The notes beneath the pieces are model-generated. The model made no database searches and was not told the origin of the DNA. It saw only the letters and a list, made by a program, of their open reading frames with translations. DNA of 55,822 nucleotides. It comes from an uncultured Balneolaceae bacterium (GTDB lineage Bacteria; Bacteroidota; Rhodothermia; Balneolales; Balneolaceae). Position 1 is the stretch's first letter, and every line of letters begins with the position of its first letter. Below are positions 9,816 to 18,088 of the stretch, one piece after another. Made by a program: the position numbers and the translations under genes. The stretch spans positions 1 through 55,822 of the forward strand of contig CALJMB010000326.1 in assembly GCA_937982515.1 (NCBI GenBank), read 5' to 3'.

Positions 9816-9984
9816 TAAACACAGGACAAGGCCGCTTTATTGTATTGGGGCGTAATGAGATTCAGCCCGGGAACGTCATTATACTCAGACAACTGCCCTT
9901 AAAGCAAACCGGGGGATGCAGGTCTAGTGCACCCCCCGGAAATTAACGCCATGTCGGGGATACAGCCATGGCTTTTCGGAGTAA

Positions 9985-10413
9985 TTAGCTTATTTCAATT
10001 TGCTTTTTAACTTTGTCCTCTGATTTTGCTATGGTAATATCGAGAACTCCATCTTTGTATTTAGCTTGTACACTATTTTCATCGACGCTGTCGGGGAGCT
10101 GGAAAGAACGGCTGAATGAACCGTATCTGGTTTCTACCCTGTGATAGGTTTCGCCATCTTCCTTTTGTTCAAACTTGCGCTCTCCGCTGATGGTTAACCT
10201 CCGGTTTTCCAAGTCAATGTTGATGTCTTCCTTTTTCAGGCCGGGGAGCTCAGCTGAAATGTGGAACTGATCATCAGTTTCCGAAACATCGATACTTGGT
10301 ACGAATGAGTCTCTGGTGGTACTTACCATATCATTGAAAAATTCATCCATGATATCAGAAAAACGTTTAGGCATTAATCCGAAATCCGGACGGGTATATC
10401 TTGTTAAAGCCAT
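9985..10413 (-). CDS. Small heat-shock protein Hsp20/IbpA family
   Basis: A 142-residue holdase. The alpha-crystallin domain spans about residues 42-130, with the characteristic AELPGLKKEDINIDLEN and a C-terminal GVLDITIAKSE. A short I-x-I tail (IEI) at the end is the usual dimer-bridging motif. The N-terminal arm is short and Phe/Met-rich. It binds unfolding proteins without ATP and hands them to ClpB/DnaK; clpB and the dnaJ-like gene are within 10 kb on the same strand. The start ATG is followed by the family-like MALTRYTRP. Confidence 0.95.
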   Translation of the reverse strand: MALTRYTRPDFGLMPKRFSDIMDEFFNDMVSTTRDSFVPSIDVSETDDQFHISAELPGLKKEDINIDLENRRLTISGERKFEQKEDGETYHRVETRYGSFSRSFQLPDSVDENSVQAKYKDGVLDITIAKSEDKVKKQIEIS

Positions 10414-10738
10414 AATGTTACCTCTGTTGAGTTTGGGTTTGTGATTAAGGAAACTATACAGTTTTTAGGGCTCGTACATTGTATCTGTTCCAATCTAATT
10501 GCAATACCGGCAACACCTATGCCAAGCCTATGGTCATGAGAGAGTTATGACAATCAGCCAGTGGGAATAGATATTTTTACAGGTGGTGGGAAAGGAAGAA
10601 GCGAATCTGTCACCTGACAGGCGGTCAAACCGTCAGACGGAACTGCAAAAGTGGCGGGGAAGGAGTGAGGGATCAGGAGTTGGTTAATCAGGAATTAGGA
10701 ATATAGACAAGGCCAATTCCTAATTCCTGATTTTTAAT
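10414..10738. other. Intergenic region with a 17-bp inverted repeat
   Basis: No gene is seen. At 10686-10702 and 10716-10732 there is a perfect 17-bp inverted repeat (arm AATCAGGAATTAGGAAT, 13-base loop) just past the DAHP synthase stop. On the plus strand it ends in TTTTT, but no plus-strand gene precedes it; on the minus strand there is no T run. It may still end the DAHP synthase mRNA, but it also resembles the other word-like hairpins between genes in this window. Confidence 0.55.
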
Positions 10739-12118
10739 TTACTTATAGCTTTGTTTCCACTTTTTGGCGATGAGGAAGGCAATTTCGAGACTTTGCTCAT
10801 AATTGAGCCGGGGGTCGCAGTATGTCTCGTAATTGTTGTGCAGTTCCCGCTCGCTGAGGCCTTTAGCGCCACCTACACATTCGGTGACGTTGTCGCCGGT
10901 AAGCTCAAGATGCACACCTCCCAGATAACTGCCCTGGTTTCTGTGGACGTCAAAGGTTTTACGTATCTCATCCACAATATTGTCGAAGTTCCGGGTCTTG
11001 ATATTATCTTCTGTAGCGAAGGTATTGCCATGCATGGGATCGCAGCTCCACACCACGGGCATGCCTTCCTGCTTAAGGTTTTTAATAAGGTCGGGTAACT
11101 GGTCTTCAATCTGGTCTGCACCAAAGCGGGTGATGATAACAATCTTGCCGGCCTCATGGATCGGGTTCAGTTTTTCTATGAGCCTGAGGGTCTCATCCAT
11201 CTTATAGTCCGGGCCTATCTTAATGCCGATAGGATTGCGAATTCCCCGCAGGTATTCTACGTGGGCACTGTTGATGTCGCGGGTTCTCTTTCCAAGCCAG
11301 ACTAGATGAGAACTGAGGTTATACCAGCCCGGGCGGCGGGGCACTCTCCGGGTTTGCGCGGCATCATAATAGAGGTTGAGCGCCTCATGAGAGGTGTAGA
11401 TATTGATCTTTTGAACCGTGTCAAAAGCATTCGGAGTAATGGTTTCCATAAAGCCAACGGCCTTTTGTATAGAGTTGACCATTGCCTCGTACTCTTGGTA
11501 ATAAATATTCTGCTTCATGAAGTCGAGCTCCCAATACTCGGGGTGATGCAGATCGGCAAAGCCCTCGTCGGCAAGCGCCCTCAGGAAATTGAGAGTCAGC
11601 GCTGATTTGTTATATCCTTCAATAAGCCTTTGGGGATCGGCAGTACGAGCCTGCAGTGTAGGCTCAATACTGTTGATCAGATCGCCCCGGTAGCTGGGAA
11701 TTTCTTTACCATCAACAATCTCGTAATCGCTGGAGCGCGGTTTTGCATATTGTCCGGCAATACGCCCTACACGGATTACGGGAATACCCATTTCATGAAT
11801 GAGAATAAAGCTCATCTGCAACAATACCTTGAGTAGGTTTACGATCTTGGGAGCCTTGCAGTCTGCAAAACTCTCGGCACAGTCTCCTCCCTGCAACAGG
11901 AAACTTCGCCCTGCGGCAACATCAGCCAGTTTTTTCTTCAGGGCTTCCACTTCCCAGGAAGTGAGAAGGGGGGGGTATTTACGCAGTTCATCATACACCG
12001 CTTCCAGTTCTTGTTGGTCGGGATAGGTGGGAAGCTGTTTAATTGGGTACTCTTTCCATGAAACAGGTGACCAGTCTTTTGGGTTAGCCACTTCAGGAGC
12101 CACAGTATCTTTTAACAT
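10739..12118 (-). CDS. 3-deoxy-7-phosphoheptulonate (DAHP) synthase, class II
   Basis: A 459-residue class II (plant and Mycobacterium type) DAHP synthase that condenses phosphoenolpyruvate with erythrose 4-phosphate, the first step of the shikimate pathway. The signature LLQGGDCAESF is at about residues 75-85, followed by VIRVGRIAGQYAKPRS (about 114-130) and the C-terminal block HLELTGDNVTEC typical of this class. It is unrelated in sequence to E. coli AroF/G/H. No other shikimate gene is nearby. A perfect palindrome GCTAACGTTAGC lies 36 bases ahead of the start. No aromatic-rich leader peptide was found upstream, in contrast to the sulfur and branched-chain operons. Confidence 0.95.
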   Translation of the reverse strand: MLKDTVAPEVANPKDWSPVSWKEYPIKQLPTYPDQQELEAVYDELRKYPPLLTSWEVEALKKKLADVAAGRSFLLQGGDCAESFADCKAPKIVNLLKVLLQMSFILIHEMGIPVIRVGRIAGQYAKPRSSDYEIVDGKEIPSYRGDLINSIEPTLQARTADPQRLIEGYNKSALTLNFLRALADEGFADLHHPEYWELDFMKQNIYYQEYEAMVNSIQKAVGFMETITPNAFDTVQKINIYTSHEALNLYYDAAQTRRVPRRPGWYNLSSHLVWLGKRTRDINSAHVEYLRGIRNPIGIKIGPDYKMDETLRLIEKLNPIHEAGKIVIITRFGADQIEDQLPDLIKNLKQEGMPVVWSCDPMHGNTFATEDNIKTRNFDNIVDEIRKTFDVHRNQGSYLGGVHLELTGDNVTECVGGAKGLSERELHNNYETYCDPRLNYEQSLEIAFLIAKKWKQSYK

Positions 12119-12153
12119 AAAGGATTAGGAAATAGTTGGTAATTCTGCAACCG

Positions 12154-12165
12154 CTAACGTTAGCT
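12154..12165. promoter_or_regulatory. Palindrome GCTAACGTTAGC upstream of DAHP synthase
   Basis: A perfect 12-bp palindrome 36 bases before the DAHP synthase start. It shares its 10-bp core CTAACGTTAG with the palindrome ahead of the degP-like gene. It is a candidate operator for an unidentified dimeric regulator. Confidence 0.42.
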
Positions 12166-12234
12166 AAATATATGCTAATGAGCAAGAGACAAAAAGGTAA
12201 AAAGGCAGAGGGAAGAGGGTAAAAGGCCAATATA

Positions 12235-12254
12235 GCGCGAGCGTCTGTTCGTGC
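12235..12254 (-). repeat. Dispersed 20-bp repeat, copy 2
   Basis: Read on the minus strand this is GCACGAACAGACGCTCGCGC, identical to the 20 bases at 50316-50335 and matching 109-128 at 18 of 20 positions. The copies lie in unrelated intergenic spaces. Confidence 0.7.
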
Positions 12255-12324
12255 TGTACCGAAGTGGAACGGGCAAAGATTTGGAGTACAGCCTTTTCGC
12301 TTTTCACTTTTGCCCCCTCACACT

Positions 12325-13365
12325 CTAGCTAAGAGGCTCTATTACGAAGATGCCATCTTTATTGATGTAGCCATATTTATTCCCGAGTTGAACCAGGCCA
12401 TACCCGCCGTGAAAATCCCAGGCGCTGTCGTAAATGGGATCCGCAATGAGCTTGCCGTTCTCATCTATATACCCGTACTTGCCGCCCAGCATAACTCTGG
12501 CCCGGCCTTCGGAAAAGGCATAAGCTTCTTCAAAGCGGGGCGGAATAATGAACCGGCCACGCCGGTTGATGTAACCGTACAGCTTTTCGTCCAGGTTCTG
12601 GTTATTCTCGGGCATGGCCACGGCCGCTTTACCTTCAGAGAAAGGGCCGGCTTCCAGGAATTTGGATTCTATGCGCACAAATCCTGTTGTGTCGATGTAT
12701 CCCCACTGCATGAATTCGAGCTGAACGGCGGCAAGGCCTTCAGAGAAAGATTTGGCTTCTCTGAATTTGTCTTTTATCACGATCTCTCCATCGGTATTGA
12801 TATACCCCCATTCACGATGGGTTGGCGTTTGAACCAGTGCGTGTTTGCCGGAAAACTCATAGGCATCGAGAAACCGGGGCTCAATAATATACTCCCCGTC
12901 CCGGTCGATATATCCCCAATTACTCCCGGCCGTCTTTTTTGCCGGAGCCAGTCCGTTACGAAAGGAACGGGCATCATAAAGTTCAGGATCTATCTTATAG
13001 CGGCCTGATTTATCAATATAGCCATACTTCCCGCCGACTCTGACGAGAGCAAGTCCTTCGGAGAAATTATATCCCCGGTCAAATTGTGGTTTAACCTTTA
13101 TGTCGCCGTCCCGTTCTATATACCCCACTTTTCCCGCTACGCTGATGGCTGCAAGGCCTTCGGAGAAGCGATAGGGCCAGTTTTCATTCGGAAGGAACTG
13201 AAATCGGGGCCGAATTTCCCTGTTTAGGTTCATATCTAAAAAACCAACCTGATTATTTTCAATATAGGGAAGCAGGGGGCTGTTCTTTTCGGCACCCAGG
13301 TTTAGCGTGCTACAGCTGTAGAGAAACAGAACCAAGGTTAAAGATAGGATAGCAAGAATTCTCAT
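12325..13365 (-). CDS. WG-repeat lipoprotein
   Basis: A 346-residue protein made of about nine WG/KWG repeats of the type (W)GYIDxxGxxxIxPxF, each followed by an FSEGLA-like segment. It starts with a lipoprotein-like signal (MRILAILSLTLVLFLYSC), so it is probably exported and lipid-anchored at about Cys18. The frame is open back to 13425, but the ATG at 13365 gives the signal peptide directly and is preferred. WG-repeat proteins are common in Bacteroidota, and their ligands are mostly unknown. It is followed by the DAHP synthase gene 206 bases away with no sign of coupling. The function is not known. Confidence 0.85.
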   Translation of the reverse strand: MRILAILSLTLVLFLYSCSTLNLGAEKNSPLLPYIENNQVGFLDMNLNREIRPRFQFLPNENWPYRFSEGLAAISVAGKVGYIERDGDIKVKPQFDRGYNFSEGLALVRVGGKYGYIDKSGRYKIDPELYDARSFRNGLAPAKKTAGSNWGYIDRDGEYIIEPRFLDAYEFSGKHALVQTPTHREWGYINTDGEIVIKDKFREAKSFSEGLAAVQLEFMQWGYIDTTGFVRIESKFLEAGPFSEGKAAVAMPENNQNLDEKLYGYINRRGRFIIPPRFEEAYAFSEGRARVMLGGKYGYIDENGKLIADPIYDSAWDFHGGYGLVQLGNKYGYINKDGIFVIEPLS

Positions 13366-13487
13366 AATCCCGGTGTTTGTGTGTTGAATCAGAATGCAGA
13401 GGCACGATATGCCGCGCTTTTGCATTCTACATAATTATAAAACCAGCGTTTTAACTGAAAGGTCATACACTTGTTCCTGTCACTAAG

Positions 13488-14138
13488 CTACCGATAGGTT
13501 TCTGTGGGCAGATGTTGTGCGTTATGCAGGAGGCCTCTGTATATCACGGCTGTTGCCATGGTTGTGAGGGGGTAGGTAAAAACAATTCCCAAACCAAATA
13601 ACAGAATGCCCAGAACGTTTGCTGCCAGAACGGTGATCCCAAACAGGAACAGGTCGAGAGTGAGATTCTGGGTAGAGTCAAAACTTTTCCGAAGGGCCAC
13701 AATGGAAGAATCATCGTGCTCAATAATGTAGTACGAGTAGAACTGAAGCCGTACCGCAATGTAGATACCTGGAACCACGAGCAAAAAGAGCCCGGCCAGA
13801 GTGGCTATTCCATATAGAAAACTGGCAACAAAATAGCTTAGAAAAGGCCGGATATTATTAAATAGATCGGCTACACTTACGTACTGGTCATCGACAAGTA
13901 ACAGCATGATCTTGATAAAACCCAAACTCAGGTACAATTGAATCAGGGTAAGGGTAAACGAAATGAACTGTGTTTGGCTTGTGGGCTCTTCTGGCGCGCG
14001 GAGTGCGAAATAAATTTGGGGAATCACCGCAAGTACATAATAGGTAATCATAATGCCGATTACGAACGACGCATATTTCTTAAACTGGCTAAAACTGTAC
14101 TTGTATAATTGCAGGATATCTATGGTGCGGTTTTGCAT
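13488..14138 (-). CDS. Multi-pass membrane protein, YciC/DUF975-like
   Basis: A 216-residue protein with about five or six hydrophobic helices. It shows the motif VVPGIYIAVRLQFYSYYIIE followed by ALRKSF, a pattern seen in YciC-, DUF975- and DUF4013-type integral membrane proteins. No catalytic residues are evident. It lies 122 bases upstream of the WG-repeat gene on the same strand and could be co-transcribed with it. The function is unknown, and the family assignment is by motif likeness only. Confidence 0.7.
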   Translation of the reverse strand: MQNRTIDILQLYKYSFSQFKKYASFVIGIMITYYVLAVIPQIYFALRAPEEPTSQTQFISFTLTLIQLYLSLGFIKIMLLLVDDQYVSVADLFNNIRPFLSYFVASFLYGIATLAGLFLLVVPGIYIAVRLQFYSYYIIEHDDSSIVALRKSFDSTQNLTLDLFLFGITVLAANVLGILLFGLGIVFTYPLTTMATAVIYRGLLHNAQHLPTETYR

Positions 14139-14425
14139 AAAGGCTCGATTATATGGTGCTATCCGGATGTTATAGTATGTTGGCGTGTTTCTTTTGGAAG
14201 TAAAAGGGCAAAAGCCAGTACGGCACGAGTAAAGATTCGAAGGACGGCCTTCTCATTTCTCACTTTTCACTTTTGGCCTCTGCCTTTTGTCTCTTGCCAG
14301 GCTGAACTGCTGTTCTTAGTTGCCGGGTTAGTGTACCGTATTTTTATCATTAGCTCAAATGCTTCAAATGTCCAAATTAATCCTTAAATTAAAGAGTTTA
14401 TTTACAACCTGAAACACAGACAATT

Positions 14426-17269
14426 GTGAGAGAACATATTGTAATCCGTGGCGCCCGAGAGCATAATTTAAAAAATATTGATGTAGATATACCCAGAGAT
14501 AATCTGGTTGTTGTGACGGGGATATCGGGATCGGGGAAATCATCGCTGGCCTTTGATACCATTTATGCAGAGGGGCAACGGCGGTTTATGGAGTCTTTGT
14601 CTGCCTATGCCCGCCAGTTTTTAGGTATGATGGAACGGCCGGAAGTCGATTTTATCGACGGCCTGTCTCCTGTTATTTCTATCGATCAGAAAACGACCAA
14701 CCGTAACCCGCGCTCAACAGTAGGTACCGTTACCGAAATATACGACTTTCTGCGCCTGCTGTATGCCAGGATCGGGGTGCCCTACTCCTGGAAGTCAGGC
14801 AAAAAAATGGAGAAGCAGACCGAAGAGCAGGTGGTATCTGCCATTATGGATATGCCGGAAGGAACCAAAGCATACTGCCTGGCGCCTGTTGTACGGGGAC
14901 GAAAGGGACACTATCGCGAACTGTTCGAGCAGACGATGAAACAAGGCTTCATTCGCGTGCGGGTAGACGGCGAGTACCTTGACCTCGAAGAGGGGCTGAA
15001 GACAGATCGCTATAAAACACATAATATCGAAGTAGTGGTAGACCGCTTCGTTATCAACCCCAAGAGCGAGAAGCGCATCGCCGAAAGCGTACGCCTGGCG
15101 CTGGAGATGGCAGACGGCAACGTAATCCTCTCCGTGCCCGGAAAAGACGGGGAGTATAAAGACCATCTGTTCTCTCAGAATCTGTTCGACCCGGAGAGCG
15201 GACTCGCTTATGAGGATCCCGCCCCAAACGTATTTTCATTTAACTCGCCCTATGGCGCCTGCCCCAGATGCGACGGCCTGGGATATACGTATGATGTGGA
15301 TTTCAATCTGCTGATACCTAACCGGGAACAGACCATAGCCGAAGGCGCCATTCGTTTTCTGGGTACCCCCCGCGATATCTTCGCATTTAAACAACTGAAA
15401 GCCGTGCTGGCTACCTTTGATCTCGATTTCGATACACCAGTCAGGGATTTTTCTGAAGAGGCTTTGGAAGTATTGATGGAGGGAGGAGGTGACAAAAAAT
15501 ACAATGTTAGTTACGATTTCCGGAACGATAACGTAACCTACAAACATTCATTCAACGGCTTGCGCCGGATGATTCGGGAACAGTATGAAGAAAGCAAGTC
15601 TGGCAAGCAGCGCGAAAAAGCCAAAGCTTTTATGAGCAAGATTACATGCAGTGCGTGCGGCGGCGGGCGGCTGAACAGAGAGGCACTCTCCTATAAAATA
15701 GATGGATATTCCATAGATGAGCTGGTAAATATGGACATCGCCACCCTGCGAGATACTATCAATAACCTCAATCTGAACGAGCGGCAGCAGATCATCGGAA
15801 GCCAGGTGTTAAAAGAAGTGCGCGACCGCATCGACTTTCTGCTCAACGTAGGGCTGGATTACCTGACGCTGGACCGTGAAGCTCAGACACTGAGCGGGGG
15901 CGAGGCCCAGCGCATCCGCCTGGCCACACAGATCGGAACGCAGCTGGTAGGAGTACTTTACATTCTGGATGAGCCAAGCATCGGCCTGCACCAACGCGAT
16001 AATATAAAGCTCATCCGCTCGCTGGAAACCCTGCGGGATCTGGGAAACAGCATTATCGTGGTAGAACATGATCGCGAAACTATAGAGCACGCCGATTACG
16101 TTTTAGACCTCGGCCCGGGTGCCGGTGAATATGGCGGACATATTGTATCGGCAGGAAGACCTGAAAACCTTGACCCTGATTCTATGACAGCGCGCTTTCT
16201 CAGAGATGAGGAAGCGGTGCCCTATTCTTCTAAGCGAAGAAAAGGAAACGGAAAGAGTATCAAACTGACCGGTGCACATGGGCACAATCTGAAAAACCAG
16301 GATGTGGAGATCCCTCTGGGCAAATTTATATGCGTTACCGGTGTGAGCGGAAGCGGGAAAAGCTCGCTGATCAATCAGACGCTGGAACCTATCCTTACCA
16401 ATTACTTCTATAAGTCTAAGTCTGTACCGCTGCCTTACAATGAGGTTAAAGGCCTGGATAATCTGGACAAGGTTATTTCGGTTGATCAAAGCCCGATCGG
16501 TCGCACACCGCGTTCCAATCCCGGAACCTATACCAAAGTTTTTGACCATATCCGGTCGCTGTTTGCCGAACTGCCTGAGTCAAAGATCCGGGGGTACGAC
16601 CAGGGACGCTTTTCATTCAACGTGAAAGGCGGCCGTTGCGAGTCGTGCGGAGGTGATGGCGTACGAAAGATTGAGATGAATTTCCTGCCCGACGTGTACG
16701 TAACGTGCGAAAACTGTAACGGCCGTCGCTACAACCGTGAAACCCTGGAAATCTACTACAAAGGCAAGAACATAGCCGATGTACTGAGTATGTCTATCCG
16801 CGAAGCCGGCGAGTTCTTCGACAGCGTTCCCGCCATCCAGCGCATTCTGAGTACGCTGAACTCTGTGGGACTCGGGTACCTCACGTTGGGGCAATCCAGT
16901 ACCACGCTCTCCGGCGGGGAGGCCCAGCGGATCAAACTGGCACGTGAACTGGCCAAGGTAGGCACGGGCGACACTCTGTACATTATGGATGAACCCACCA
17001 CAGGGCTGCATTTCCAGGATGTGCGCATGCTGGTGGATGTCATTCAACAATTGGTAGACAAAGGAAATACAGTTATTGTTATCGAACACAACCTGGATCT
17101 GATCAAAGCAGCCGATTGGATCATTGACCTGGGTCCCGAAGGAGGTGCATCCGGCGGAGAAATTATTGCGCAGGGCACTCCGGAACAGGTAGCGAAAGAG
17201 AAGAGCTACACCGGTGAATTTTTAAAGCAGGAACTTGAGCGGCACCAGAATAAAAAACTCACCGCCTAG
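14426..17269 (+). CDS. uvrA: UvrABC excinuclease subunit A
   Basis: A 947-residue DNA damage-recognition ATPase of nucleotide excision repair, acting as a dimer with UvrB. It has two ABC ATPase halves: Walker A GISGSGKSS from residue 32 and GVSGSGKSS from residue 639, with ABC signatures LSGGEAQRIRLA and LSGGEAQRIKLA. The C-terminal zinc module is intact (Cys738, 741, 761, 764). In the N-terminal module only the second CxxC (Cys279/Cys282) is present; the positions expected for the first pair are Phe254 and Glu257. A further CxxC follows at about 407-410. Translation begins at GTG, since MREHIVIRGAREHNL is the family N-terminus and no ATG is better placed. It appears to be a single-gene unit. 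Confidence 0.97.
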   Translation: MREHIVIRGAREHNLKNIDVDIPRDNLVVVTGISGSGKSSLAFDTIYAEGQRRFMESLSAYARQFLGMMERPEVDFIDGLSPVISIDQKTTNRNPRSTVGTVTEIYDFLRLLYARIGVPYSWKSGKKMEKQTEEQVVSAIMDMPEGTKAYCLAPVVRGRKGHYRELFEQTMKQGFIRVRVDGEYLDLEEGLKTDRYKTHNIEVVVDRFVINPKSEKRIAESVRLALEMADGNVILSVPGKDGEYKDHLFSQNLFDPESGLAYEDPAPNVFSFNSPYGACPRCDGLGYTYDVDFNLLIPNREQTIAEGAIRFLGTPRDIFAFKQLKAVLATFDLDFDTPVRDFSEEALEVLMEGGGDKKYNVSYDFRNDNVTYKHSFNGLRRMIREQYEESKSGKQREKAKAFMSKITCSACGGGRLNREALSYKIDGYSIDELVNMDIATLRDTINNLNLNERQQIIGSQVLKEVRDRIDFLLNVGLDYLTLDREAQTLSGGEAQRIRLATQIGTQLVGVLYILDEPSIGLHQRDNIKLIRSLETLRDLGNSIIVVEHDRETIEHADYVLDLGPGAGEYGGHIVSAGRPENLDPDSMTARFLRDEEAVPYSSKRRKGNGKSIKLTGAHGHNLKNQDVEIPLGKFICVTGVSGSGKSSLINQTLEPILTNYFYKSKSVPLPYNEVKGLDNLDKVISVDQSPIGRTPRSNPGTYTKVFDHIRSLFAELPESKIRGYDQGRFSFNVKGGRCESCGGDGVRKIEMNFLPDVYVTCENCNGRRYNRETLEIYYKGKNIADVLSMSIREAGEFFDSVPAIQRILSTLNSVGLGYLTLGQSSTTLSGGEAQRIKLARELAKVGTGDTLYIMDEPTTGLHFQDVRMLVDVIQQLVDKGNTVIVIEHNLDLIKAADWIIDLGPEGGASGGEIIAQGTPEQVAKEKSYTGEFLKQELERHQNKKLTA

Positions 17270-17678
17270 AGTAATGGCTGTTAAGTAAGGCCGCTAAAAC
17301 ACGAAGCGGATTCATGCTTTTGTGTTTCACTACCCTCGGATAGGCCGAAATAGCAGGATATAACAGATCGCCGGAGGGCCGTATCTATTCTCTGTTTTCT
17401 CCCCAATTTTGGGGAGTTGGTACGGAGATGGTAGAGAGCTGGCCGGGCTGTTACGTTCTGTTTTGATCGCATCCAAATGTGCACCTGTGCCCCTTTCGGT
17501 CAATCTCCTAGTCCCTTCTCCAGACAGGGCCGTTGCATTCTATTATTATCCCTCGTCCCCGGCGTCATCCCAACCGCAATCCTTGCTTTCAAGGGTGTAC
17601 CGGAGGGATCCCATCCTCTCATAGCTGATCTTCATCTTATTCGTGCAAATTAAATTTGCAATTCAAGTATTTTTATTT
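17270..17678. other. Intergenic region between uvrA and the blaI-like gene
   Basis: No gene is supported. A dispersed word, AGGCCGCTAAAACACGAA at 17288-17305, recurs with two changes at 43678-43695 upstream of ilvD. An 8-bp-armed hairpin CTCCCCAATTTTGGGGAG is at 17399-17416. No T-run terminator for uvrA was found. Confidence 0.5.
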
Positions 17679-17690
17679 CTACATTTGTAG
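17656..17690 (+). promoter_or_regulatory. Promoter with overlapping BlaI-type operator
   Basis: TTG at 17656-17658 and TACATTTG at 17680-17687 are separated by 21 bases and match the Bacteroidota -33/-7 consensus (TTG, TAnnTTTG). The -7 box lies inside a dyad CTACATTTGTAG (17679-17690), which has the TACA-TGTA half-sites typical of BlaI/MecI operators. The start codon follows 26 bases later at 17717. The inference is that the repressor encoded next shuts off its own operon by blocking the -7 element. Confidence 0.68.
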
Positions 17691-17716
17691 TATACATTCT
17701 AATAATATAGAACAAT

Positions 17717-18088
17717 ATGAGGCTACCGAAATCTGAAGAAGAATTAATGCAGTATATATGGGAACTTGAAAAAGCATTCTTAAGTGACCTGCTTGAAAAG
17801 TACCCCGAACCGAAGCCGGCCAGCAGTACAGTTGCCACCCTACTGAAAAGACTGAAAGCGAAAGGCTACGTTGATTATGAGCAGATGGGGCGTTCTCGCA
17901 GGTACTATCCACTCGTTGAAAAGTCAAGCTACTTTTCAAAGTATATTAACCGCCTCATTAAAAAATATTTCAATGATTCGCCCGCGACCTTTGCTTCTTT
18001 TTTTACGAGGGAGACCAATCTTTCAGATGAGGAGCTGGAAGAACTACAGGAAATTATCAACAATGAACTTAAAAAGAGAGACCGATGA
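17717..18088 (+). CDS. BlaI/MecI-family transcriptional repressor
   Basis: A 123-residue winged-helix repressor. The N-terminal part (about 1-75) has the BlaI pattern: SEEELMQYIWELEKAF, then STVATLLKRLKAKGYV as recognition region and a wing with GRSRRYYPLV. The C-terminal part is the dimerisation helix bundle. In the BlaI/BlaR1 paradigm, the partner metalloprotease cleaves the repressor on sensing a signal. The downstream M56 gene overlaps it by 4 bases (ATGA), indicating translational coupling. A BlaI-like operator overlaps the promoter, so autoregulation is likely. In Bacteroidota such pairs often do not concern beta-lactams. Confidence 0.92.
   Translation: MRLPKSEEELMQYIWELEKAFLSDLLEKYPEPKPASSTVATLLKRLKAKGYVDYEQMGRSRRYYPLVEKSSYFSKYINRLIKKYFNDSPATFASFFTRETNLSDEELEELQEIINNELKKRDR

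Noticed and set aside
9905..9940. CGGGGGATGCA / TGCACCCCCCG hairpin after hsp20, considered a terminator
   Set aside because: It pairs but has no T run on the minus strand, so I could not support termination.
12119..12324. Possible aromatic-amino-acid leader ahead of DAHP synthase
   Set aside because: No frame with a run of Phe, Tyr or Trp codons was found on the minus strand between the WG-repeat gene and the start.
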